From Natrialbaceae archaeon (GTDB taxonomy: Archaea > Halobacteriota > Halobacteria > Halobacteriales > Natrialbaceae), in the NCBI GenBank assembly GCA_003552325.1, contig PUKM01000118.1:1-13183 (forward strand): DNA of 13,183 nucleotides. Reading direction: 5' to 3'. The notes below the pieces were generated by a model. It had not been told where the DNA came from, did no database searches, and saw nothing but the letters and a program-made list of their open reading frames with translations. Shown here in pieces: positions 7,087-13,040 of the stretch. A program made the translations under genes and the position numbers. The stretch's first letter is position 1. Each line of letters opens with the position of its first letter.

Positions 7087-7515
7087 CTACGAATCGTCAG
7101 TGGGTTTCGGCAGCGAAATAACCGGCAGCTCCGGGTCGGTAACGAGCTGTGAAGCCGAGTCACCGGAGAGCAGTCTGATAAGGCGACTTCCACCACGAGC
7201 CCGGAACGCGATTGCGTCGGCGCCGACGGCGGCGGCCTCATCGAACAGCGCTGGGACCACCGACGTGGCAAAGACTGTTCGAGTTTCGACGGCTGTCGTT
7301 GGACGTAGCACCGTCTCGACGATCTCGAGGAACGATGATGCATCCTCTTGACGTTTCCCGATCGGTGCCTTATCCGGTGCGCCGTCGGCTTTTTCGATGA
7401 CGTGGACGGCCGTGATCTGCTCGATGCCATCGAGATAGGGCTCGAGTGCGGCCGCAGTCGTGTGTGCATCCTCTGCGGAGGCGACCGGGACGAGGAGGTG
7501 CGTAAGCTGATTCAT
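7087..7515 (-). CDS. universal stress protein (UspA) family, degenerate ATP loop
   Basis: 142-residue cytoplasmic protein of the UspA alpha/beta fold. The N-terminal strand is HLLVPVASAEDA. VTAVHV-type strand two is seen as ITAVHVIEKA (34-43), and the C-terminal signature GADAIAFRA...LPVISLPK covers about 98-137. Family members usually bind ATP through G-x2-G-x9-G-S/T. Here the first glycine is missing and the last pair reads G118-D119, so binding may be lost or altered. ATG 7515 is chosen because a TATA-like box lies 25 bases upstream, indicating a leaderless transcript; the longer frame to 7614 would run through that promoter. The gene is divergent from the COG1395 regulator and upstream of tiaS. 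UspA-like proteins are numerous in haloarchaea and mostly lack a defined role. Confidence 0.85.
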   Translation of the reverse strand: MNQLTHLLVPVASAEDAHTTAAALEPYLDGIEQITAVHVIEKADGAPDKAPIGKRQEDASSFLEIVETVLRPTTAVETRTVFATSVVPALFDEAAAVGADAIAFRARGGSRLIRLLSGDSASQLVTDPELPVISLPKPTDDS

Positions 7516-7535
7516 ACTGATCGTCCGAGAGTGTA

Positions 7536-7544
7536 TTGTAAATA
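7536..7544 (-). promoter_or_regulatory. TATA-like box for the UspA-like gene
   Basis: The minus strand reads TATTTACAA, centred 25 bases before ATG 7515, the spacing expected for a haloarchaeal leaderless transcript starting at the A of the ATG. Confidence 0.5.
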
Positions 7545-7696
7545 GGTTTTCCCGGCGCGTTGTGGCACGGAGCGCTCTCACTCGAGGTGCCCCTCCGTCC
7601 AGAGACCAGTGCATCTAACCGGAGCCCGCGTGGCTGACCACGAACAGTCACAATCCCCCAAATCGCCGGACGTGACAGCGCGCTCCGGGGAAACGC

Positions 7697-7705
7697 TGAT
7701 ATAGG
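7697..7705 (+). promoter_or_regulatory. TATA-like box for the COG1395 regulator
   Basis: TGATATAGG is centred about 26 bases before ATG 7727 in a GC-rich gap. It predicts a leaderless transcript and overlaps the left arm of the dyad at 7701-7728. Confidence 0.5.
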
Positions 7706-7728
7706 AGGAGTATCTTACCTTCTCCTAT
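7701..7728. promoter_or_regulatory. near-perfect dyad over the regulator start, probable operator
   Basis: ATAGGAGGAG (7701-7710) and CTTCTCCTAT (7719-7728) are inverted copies matching at nine of ten positions, separated by TATCTTAC. The dyad runs from the TATA-like box to the second base of the start codon. A protein bound there would block both TBP and the transcription start, fitting autoregulation by the encoded helix-turn-helix protein. The GGAGG in the left arm is 18 bases from the ATG, too far for a Shine-Dalgarno site. Confidence 0.5.
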
Positions 7729-8695
7729 GACCCGATCCGCACTGGTCGGTAACGTGACCGCGATGCTCGAGGACGCGGGGTTTACCGTAAGTGACCGGTG
7801 TGCGATTCGCCCCAAGAGCTTCGACATCGCTGCACGGCGTGGCGATGATCTGCTCCTCGTGAAAATCCTCGGGAACATCGACGCGTTCAACCAGGCGACC
7901 GGCCACGAGATGCGCCGGCTGGGAAGCTACCTCGAGGCCACTCCGCTCGTCATCGGCCTCCGGAGCCGTGACGAGGATCTGAAACCCGACGTCGTCTACT
8001 TCCGTCACGGCGTGCCGGTGTTCAGCCCCGATACGGCGTACAACCTGTTTATCGAGGGGGTTCCACCACTCATCTACGCCGCCCCCGGTGGGCTCTACGT
8101 CAACATCGACGGTGATCTGCTGGCGGACGAACGCAAGTCCCGTGAGTGGAGTCTCGGACAGCTCGCGAACGAACTCGGCGTCTCCCGACGGACCGTCTCG
8201 AAGTACGAAGACGGGATGAACGCCTCGATCGAGGTTGCGATGGCACTCGAGGACCTGTTCGACGCCCCGCTCACGAGCCCGGTGGACGTCCTCGAAGGGA
8301 CTGACGACGTCCACGAACAGGATGAGACGCCGGATGCGCCGGATGCCGATCCTGACGACGAGGAGGTCGTCGCCGTGCTCACTCGAGCGGGGTATCGCGT
8401 CCACCCGACGCTCCGGTCGCCGTTTAAAGCGGTAAGCCAGGACGAAGCCGACGACGAGGACGTGGTGTTGACCGGCCACTCGGCCTTTACCAAGGCGGCC
8501 GAAAAGCGTGCCCGGATCATGAGTTCCATCGGGCGCGTGACCCGAACCCAATCGGTGTACGTCGTCGAACGCGCGAAACAGGACGCCGTCGACGGGACGG
8601 CACTGATCGAGCGGGACGAACTCGAGGGGTTCGAGGAAGCAGCCGAACTCCGAAAACTCATTCGCGAGCGAGCCGAGCGGGAAGAGGCGGTCTAA
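7727..8695 (+). CDS. COG1395-type HTH transcriptional regulator
   Basis: 322-residue archaeal predicted regulator. Residues about 1-120 form an alpha/beta domain (MLEDAGFTVSDRC, FDIAARRGDDLLLVKIL, PLVIGLRSRDEDL) that resembles a restriction-endonuclease or NERD-like fold with D33 and K46 but no intact catalytic triad. A Cro/XRE helix-turn-helix follows at about 140-180 (WSLGQLANELGVSRRTVSKYEDG). An acidic linker (about 190-212) leads to a C-terminal domain that seems to repeat the first one (EVVAVLTRAGYRVHPT, then IGRVTRTQSVYVVERAK). Length and architecture match the family, which is widespread in archaea; targets are not known to me. The start is supported by a TATA-like box 26 bases upstream. 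The gene is divergent from the UspA-like gene. Confidence 0.88.
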   Translation: MTRSALVGNVTAMLEDAGFTVSDRCAIRPKSFDIAARRGDDLLLVKILGNIDAFNQATGHEMRRLGSYLEATPLVIGLRSRDEDLKPDVVYFRHGVPVFSPDTAYNLFIEGVPPLIYAAPGGLYVNIDGDLLADERKSREWSLGQLANELGVSRRTVSKYEDGMNASIEVAMALEDLFDAPLTSPVDVLEGTDDVHEQDETPDAPDADPDDEEVVAVLTRAGYRVHPTLRSPFKAVSQDEADDEDVVLTGHSAFTKAAEKRARIMSSIGRVTRTQSVYVVERAKQDAVDGTALIERDELEGFEEAAELRKLIRERAEREEAV

Positions 8696-8865
8696 GCCGT
8701 TTCGATCCCGGGCTCTGTGAGGAGTAACGAGAACAGCTCCATAGCAATCCGTTATAGCAGATACGAAAGTCGTACTGAGTCCACACCGCCTATCGGTGGC
8801 CGGGCCTCAACGAACAGGCGACTATGCGGGCCGGTTGATTCGGCCACGTGGTGGACCAGTTGGTA

Positions 8866-9684
8866 TCACTGATCGTCCTCGTCCCAGACTTCCGGCCACC
8901 CCGATGGTGGCTGGGTACAGCTCCAGTGAACGCCAACCTTCGAGTCGTTTTCCACGTCCGAAAAAAAGCCAGTATCGTTTTCCCAGAGGGATCCCGTGAG
9001 GAGCCGCCCGTCGCCAATTTGTACCCAGAAGTACTCGAACCACGGATGGATACTGATGGTGGCCGTTTCAACGTATTCGTCGCCCGGTGTCTCAACGGCG
9101 ATTTCGACATCGTAATCGCGGAGTTTCGCCGGGAACTCGACGCCCGGAAGCGCCTCCGCTGCTCCCCGTTCGCCTGCGTACTCGTTGTTCGAGACGGATT
9201 CGACTTCACGGACCTCCGCTGCGGGGTCGACCGATAGTTTGGTGTCAACGAAGACGTCGTCCCCGGCTGCAATCCGGATCGACGCGTCGACCGTGTCGCT
9301 GGTTTGATTGCTGAGTTTGAGTTCGCCCGAATCCTCACGAGTCGGGGTCACTTCGTCGAAACGGAGGTTCTCGAGGAGGATCCCGCTTTCAATCTCGTGT
9401 GCGTAGTAGCGATTGTTCTCGGTGTCCCACAGGACCGTCTCGTCGCTGACGAGGTCCGGATATTGAAGCGTGGTAGCAGTGTATTCGCCGTCCTCGAGGG
9501 CCGTTGTGACTTCGTCGTGGGCGCTTCTGGGTATCAATCGGGTGGGAATTGTGGGGACTTCATTGAGCGGCACGAAAGACTCCGTACACCGTTCGTATTC
9601 CGGCCGTTCGAGCGCATCCAGACAACCGGCTGTCACGGTGGCGATGCCGGCTACAGTCGTCGTCAGGAGGGCACGTCTGCGCAT
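8866..9684 (-). CDS. predicted Tat lipoprotein of unknown function
   Basis: 272 residues. The N-terminus MRRRALLTTTVAGIATVTAGC has twin arginines, a hydrophobic stretch and a lipobox TAGC, so Cys21 is the predicted lipidated residue and the protein is anchored on the outer face of the membrane. The mature part has two sections. The first, about 25-110, contains a segment on a variable NNRYYAHEIESGILL strand. The second, about 115-215, reads as an immunoglobulin-like beta sandwich: SGELKLSNQTSDTVDASIRI, later GVEFPAKLRDYDVEIAVETPG and then TATISIHP. The only other cysteines are C33 and C256, which could form a disulphide. ATG 9684 is chosen because it gives the signal peptide and sits 27 bases after a TATA-like box; the open frame to 9840 has neither. 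It is divergent from the pentapeptide-repeat lipoprotein and could act with it. I do not recognise a substrate. Confidence 0.82.
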   Translation of the reverse strand: MRRRALLTTTVAGIATVTAGCLDALERPEYERCTESFVPLNEVPTIPTRLIPRSAHDEVTTALEDGEYTATTLQYPDLVSDETVLWDTENNRYYAHEIESGILLENLRFDEVTPTREDSGELKLSNQTSDTVDASIRIAAGDDVFVDTKLSVDPAAEVREVESVSNNEYAGERGAAEALPGVEFPAKLRDYDVEIAVETPGDEYVETATISIHPWFEYFWVQIGDGRLLTGSLWENDTGFFSDVENDSKVGVHWSCTQPPSGWPEVWDEDDQ

Positions 9685-9707
9685 GGTCGAACCCACGCAG
9701 GGTCGGC

Positions 9708-9714
9708 TAAATAC
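9708..9714 (-). promoter_or_regulatory. TATA-like box for the unknown lipoprotein
   Basis: The minus strand reads GTATTTA, centred 27 bases before ATG 9684. This predicts a leaderless transcript and argues against the longer upstream frame. Confidence 0.5.
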
Positions 9715-9844
9715 TTTCTGTCGCCTGGAAAGTCGGTGTGTGGATTCCATCGGGAAGAATAAAAGGTTGCCAGTGCTCGCGGGTCGTTCGGTGGAACAGA
9801 GCGACGCACCGTCGAGGGGGCTAGCGGAGCAACAGAGCACAAAA

Positions 9845-9852
9845 CATTTACA
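9845..9852 (+). promoter_or_regulatory. possible TATA-like box for the pentapeptide-repeat gene
   Basis: CATTTACA is centred about 40 bases before ATG 9888, giving a leader of roughly 12 bases. A second AT-rich candidate, AATAAAAGG, lies near 9757-9765. The evidence is weak for either. Confidence 0.3.
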
Positions 9853-9887
9853 CGTTCGTCATCCTGGGGTAGACGAGAACGAGCGGC

Positions 9888-11387
9888 ATGGGCAACGATA
9901 CGGGAGAGATGGACGCAGAGACCGGTGTGAGAGAGAGACAGGAGTCACGCCACTCTACCGGTGGACGCCTCACTCGGCGTCGACTCCTGACACTGACTGG
10001 GGCGACATCGGTTGGTGGGTTCGCCGGGTGTCTCTCCACACTCGGGATCGGTGGGACGTCCTGCAACGGCTACGACATCGACGCCGACGCTGACCTCGAG
10101 GGGGCCGACCTCTCGGACTGTTCGCTCAGGGATGTTGACCTCTCGGAGGCAACCCTTCGAGGGGCAACGCTCGATGGAGCCGACCTTCGGGGCGCAGACC
10201 TGTTTTTTGCCGACGTGACGGATGCCAGTTTTCGTGAGGCAGACCTTCGCGAGGCGACGTACCTGTTCAGCGCCCTCGCCGACACCGACGTTCGTGGCGC
10301 GGACTTTTCTCACGCGATGCTCACCGGTGTCGAACTCGAGGATGCCGATCTCAGTGCGGGGCGGTTTGTCGGCGCTCAGTTGAACGACGTCACGTTTCGG
10401 GACGTCGACCTCACTGATGCCCGGTTGGACGAAGCAACGGTCACCGATGGCTCGTTCCAGGACGTGACGCTGTCGGGGGCGTCACTCACGGACGCGACCC
10501 TGGATGGCCTCGAGTTGACCGACGTCTCCCTCGACGGAGCCTCCCTCGAGGGCGTCTCGCTCGCAGACACCGCTCTAACGGGGAAATCCTTCGACGGTGC
10601 GGACCTGACCGATTCGACGCTGGCGGGGGCGGATTGTACGGCGGCGACGTTCGAGGAAGCGACCCTCACGGGCACGGATTTCACGGACGCCGACCTGACC
10701 GAGGCCACGCTGACGGCGGCCAGTCTCCAGGGCGCGACGCTCGAGGGCGTCACCCTCGAGGAGACCTCGTTTGTGCGAGCCACCCTAGACGGAGTCAATG
10801 CCAGGGCTGTCGATTTTACTGGGGCCACGCTCGAGGACGCCACGTTTCGTGACGCCGATGTGACCGATGCAAATTTTCAGGGGGTCGACCTGTCTGGGAT
10901 CGACTTCACGGGTGCCGATCTCACCGGTGTCCAGTTACACGCAGCCGATCTCACCGGCGCTACGTTCACGAACGCAACACTCGATGACGCGAACCTCTAC
11001 CAGGCGGTCGTCGCTGACGTAACCTGGGAGGGTGTCCACTCACTCGAGGGGACGTCACTCATCGACCTCGACCTGACAGAAGCTACGTTCGCGGGGGCGT
11101 CGTTCGACGGTGCCGACGTCTTCTGGACGGACTTTTCGGCGGCTGACCTCAGCGGAGCAACCTTCGTGGGGGCCGACGGTACTGAAGCCGACTTCAAAAA
11201 AGCGGATCTGCGTGACGTCGACTTCACCGATGCAGCGCTCAGGGACGCCGATTTTCGGGAGGCAACACTCGAGGGTGGGGACCTGACCGGGGCCGATATC
11301 GAGGGGGCTGATTTCACCGGCGCAGTGTGGGTCGACGGCGCTCGGTGTGGGGACGGTGACTGTGATGGGCGAGCCGAAAACGGATAG
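9888..11387 (+). CDS. exported pentapeptide-repeat lipoprotein (about 83 repeats)
   Basis: 499-residue protein. A 28-residue acidic/polar lead is followed by a Tat signal (TRRRLLTLTGATSVGGFAGC) with twin arginines at 30-32 and a lipobox ending at Cys48, so it is predicted to be lipid-anchored outside the cell. From residue 66 to 481 nearly every fifth residue is L, F or V with A or V two before it (A-D/T-L/F-x-x). Central positions run in perfect register from 70 to 380 (63 repeats), slip by one residue at 381-386, then continue from 386 to 481 (20 repeats). Known relatives fold as a right-handed square beta-helix of four repeats per turn, so this would be about 21 turns. Ladder exceptions are Y125, C250, A305 and G431. 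The C-terminus has C487, C492 and a DGDCDG loop. An alternative start is Met8 (9909). Function is unknown; export argues against a gyrase-inhibitor role like Qnr or MfpA. Confidence 0.93.
   Translation: MGNDTGEMDAETGVRERQESRHSTGGRLTRRRLLTLTGATSVGGFAGCLSTLGIGGTSCNGYDIDADADLEGADLSDCSLRDVDLSEATLRGATLDGADLRGADLFFADVTDASFREADLREATYLFSALADTDVRGADFSHAMLTGVELEDADLSAGRFVGAQLNDVTFRDVDLTDARLDEATVTDGSFQDVTLSGASLTDATLDGLELTDVSLDGASLEGVSLADTALTGKSFDGADLTDSTLAGADCTAATFEEATLTGTDFTDADLTEATLTAASLQGATLEGVTLEETSFVRATLDGVNARAVDFTGATLEDATFRDADVTDANFQGVDLSGIDFTGADLTGVQLHAADLTGATFTNATLDDANLYQAVVADVTWEGVHSLEGTSLIDLDLTEATFAGASFDGADVFWTDFSAADLSGATFVGADGTEADFKKADLRDVDFTDAALRDADFREATLEGGDLTGADIEGADFTGAVWVDGARCGDGDCDGRAENG
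10083..11330 (+). repeat. 15-base coding periodicity of the pentapeptide repeats
   Basis: The DNA shows a 15-base rhythm of gcc-gac-ctc-like codons, matching residues 66-481 of the encoded protein. The units are diverged rather than identical, so this is an old internal amplification. The reading register shifts by one codon at 11028-11045. Confidence 0.85.
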
Positions 11388-11424
11388 AGGTCACAGTGGC
11401 GTTACTCGAGTACTCGAAACGCTC

Positions 11425-11670
11425 TCAGGCGTACGTTTCCTCGAGGTAGGCGACGATATCGCTGCTTTCGGGCATCCCGTGGACGTCGTTCGCCTCGTCT
11501 GTGATCACGGGGACGCCGGTCTGCCCGCTGATGGCTTCGACTTCCGTCCGTTCGCTGTGTGCGGATGGCACTTCGACGACGTCGAAGTCGAGGTCGAGTT
11601 CCTCGAGTTTGGTGCGGACTTTCGCACAGTACGGACAACCGGGCAGTTCGTAGAAGGTTATGTCTGCCAT
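11425..11670 (-). CDS. glutaredoxin-like protein
   Basis: 81-residue thioredoxin-fold oxidoreductase, cytoplasmic. It has the N-terminal strand ITFYELPG, the redox-active CPYC at 12-15, the cis-proline loop TGVPVI with P54, and the C-terminal SSDIVAYLEE helix (69-78) that normally contacts the ligand. CPYC is the classical dithiol glutaredoxin site. Many haloarchaea use gamma-glutamylcysteine instead of glutathione, so the physiological reductant may be that thiol (known of the group, not shown here). It is a single-domain protein of typical length. ATG 11670 is preceded at the right distance by a strong TATA box. It is convergent with the pentapeptide-repeat gene (37-base gap) and divergent from pyrE. 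Confidence 0.93.
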   Translation of the reverse strand: MADITFYELPGCPYCAKVRTKLEELDLDFDVVEVPSAHSERTEVEAISGQTGVPVITDEANDVHGMPESSDIVAYLEETYA

Positions 11671-11690
11671 GGTTGTTGTGAGTCGTTCGA

Positions 11691-11698
11691 TATAAAAG
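11691..11698 (-). promoter_or_regulatory. TATA box for the glutaredoxin gene
   Basis: The minus strand reads CTTTTATA, centred about 25 bases before ATG 11670. It is one of the clearest promoter elements in the window and predicts a leaderless transcript. Confidence 0.65.
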
Positions 11699-11768
11699 AG
11701 CCCACCGGAAGGCGACGGCGTTGCCGCTCGAGTGTCATCGTCCGCTGAGCCGAACGCGTTTCAGACCG

Positions 11769-11773
11769 TTTAA
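11769..11773 (+). promoter_or_regulatory. TATA-like box for pyrE
   Basis: TTTAA is centred 29 bases before ATG 11800. It supports that start and a leaderless transcript rather than an ATG at 11773, which would lie within the box. Confidence 0.45.
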
Positions 11774-11799
11774 TGCCCCTCGGTGTGCCACCTTCCCCT

Positions 11800-12324
11800 A
11801 TGACCACAGAGGACCTGATTGCGGCACTCAGCGACGCCGACGCGGTTCGCTTCGGTGAATTCGAACTCTCACACGGCGGCACCAGCGAGTACTACGTCGA
11901 TAAGTACCTCTTCGAAACGGACCCCCGCTGTCTCGGATTGATCGCATCGGCATTTGCCGACCGCCTCGAGGACGGCGAGATACTCGGCGGGGTCGCCCTC
12001 GGTGGCGTCCCGCTTGCGGCAGCGACGAGCGTCGAGGCTGACGTCCCGTACGTGATCGCCCGAAAACAGCGCAAGGAGTACGGGACCGGCAACCTGATCG
12101 AGGGACGACTCGAGGACGGGGAATCGGTCGTCGTCGTCGAGGACATCGTCACGACGGGGACGAGTCTGCTCGAGGCCGTCGAGGCGCTCCGGGAGGCGGG
12201 CGCGACCGTCGACCGTGCGTTGGTGGTCGTCGACAGACAGGAGGGTGGCCGAGAGCGTATCGAGGAGGCCGGTATCGAGATGGAGGCGCTGGTGACGGCC
12301 GAGCAACTGCTCGCCGATCAGTAG
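11800..12324 (+). CDS. pyrE: orotate phosphoribosyltransferase PyrE
   Basis: 174-residue enzyme that converts orotate and PRPP to OMP, the fifth step of UMP synthesis. The N-terminal FGEFELSHGGTSEYYVDKY (18-36) holds the orotate-binding lysine region. The flexible catalytic loop is RKQRKEYGTGNLIEG (88-102) and the PRPP-binding signature VVVVEDIVTTGTS is at 110-122. Length and motifs fit archaeal PyrE; a general purine or pyrimidine PRTase would lack the SGxxS/Y-type N-terminal loop. The frame is open from 11773, but that ATG overlaps the TATA-like box, so MTTEDLIAAL is the preferred start. The gene stands alone and faces away from the glutaredoxin gene. PyrE is the enzyme used for 5-FOA selection in haloarchaeal genetics. 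Confidence 0.94.
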   Translation: MTTEDLIAALSDADAVRFGEFELSHGGTSEYYVDKYLFETDPRCLGLIASAFADRLEDGEILGGVALGGVPLAAATSVEADVPYVIARKQRKEYGTGNLIEGRLEDGESVVVVEDIVTTGTSLLEAVEALREAGATVDRALVVVDRQEGGRERIEEAGIEMEALVTAEQLLADQ

Positions 12325-12407
12325 CGGCGCGCCCGTCTACAGATCGTCACTCCCGGTGAACTGGCGACTCACCTGCAAGTGCACCGGTATACAGCACACC
12401 AGCCCGC

Positions 12408-13040
12408 TCACTGCCCGTAGGATTCGAACTTCTCGAGGACGACCTCGAGCTGGTCGTCAGACAGTGTCTGTGGCTCGAGACCGGCCGCCCGTGCCTCGAG
12501 ATAGATGCGGGCGAGGCTCTCGACGTGGACCGTGTTCTCCAGAGCCGTCTCGAGGTCGGGTGCGGTGACGACGAGGCCGTGGTTTTCGATGAAACAGGCG
12601 GTGGTGTCGGCGTCGCGCATGGCCATGACGATGTGTTCGGCCAGGGCGTCCGTTCCGTAGGGGGCGTAGGTCGCGACGGGTACTGACTTGCCGACGGCGA
12701 CGATCATGTAGTGGATCGGTGGCAAGGGTTCGTTCGCGATCGCCAGTGTCGTCGACCACGGCGAGTGGGTGTGGACGATCGCGCCCACGTCCTCGCGGGC
12801 GTAGATGGCGCTGTGCATTGGCACCTCGCTGCTGGGGGCCATCTCCCCGTCGCGTTGGTCACCATCGACACCGACGACGGGTACGTCCGTGGTGTCGAAC
12901 GAATCGTAGGGGACGCCGGTCGGCGTAATGGCGAACGCATCTCCCTCCCTAACGCTCAGGTTACCTGTGCGTCCCGGCGTCAGGGTGGCGAGTTCGTGGG
13001 CGTGGTCGACGACCTGCTGGCGCTGGGACTCGAGCATCAT
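12408..13040 (-). CDS. class II (fuculose-phosphate type) aldolase
   Basis: 210-residue zinc aldolase of the class II aldolase/adducin family, cytoplasmic. It shows the phosphate-loop TGNLSV at 25-30, ITPTGVPYD at 38-46, the catalytic acid E72 in SSEVPMHSAIY (70-80), zinc ligands H90 and H92 in IVHTHSPWS, and the third ligand H154 in ENHG. These fit an L-fuculose-1-phosphate aldolase-like lyase. In archaea such enzymes may instead split 5-deoxyribulose-1-phosphate in 5'-deoxynucleoside salvage, so the natural substrate is open. MtnB-type dehydratases share the fold, but the catalytic Glu context here is aldolase-like. The ATG at 13040 overlaps the stop of the HAD gene (ATGA); a second ATG follows directly at 13037. 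The tight overlap means co-translation with the hydrolase. Confidence 0.88.
   Translation of the reverse strand: MMLESQRQQVVDHAHELATLTPGRTGNLSVREGDAFAITPTGVPYDSFDTTDVPVVGVDGDQRDGEMAPSSEVPMHSAIYAREDVGAIVHTHSPWSTTLAIANEPLPPIHYMIVAVGKSVPVATYAPYGTDALAEHIVMAMRDADTTACFIENHGLVVTAPDLETALENTVHVESLARIYLEARAAGLEPQTLSDDQLEVVLEKFESYGQ

Noticed and set aside
8827..8844. GGCCG/CGGCC inverted repeat between the convergent regulator and lipoprotein genes as a terminator
   Set aside because: Arms are only five bases, no T-run follows on either strand, and such stems are common by chance at this GC content.
9685..9840. Longer start for the unknown lipoprotein
   Set aside because: It would bury the twin-arginine signal 52 residues inside and run through its own promoter.
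9304..10093. Plus-strand frames opposite the lipoprotein gene and across the divergent gap
   Set aside because: Shadow frames. The minus-strand frame has a Tat signal and a TATA box at the right distance.
9888..11387. Pentapeptide-repeat protein as a Qnr/MfpA-like gyrase inhibitor
   Set aside because: The Tat signal and lipobox place it outside the cell, away from gyrase.
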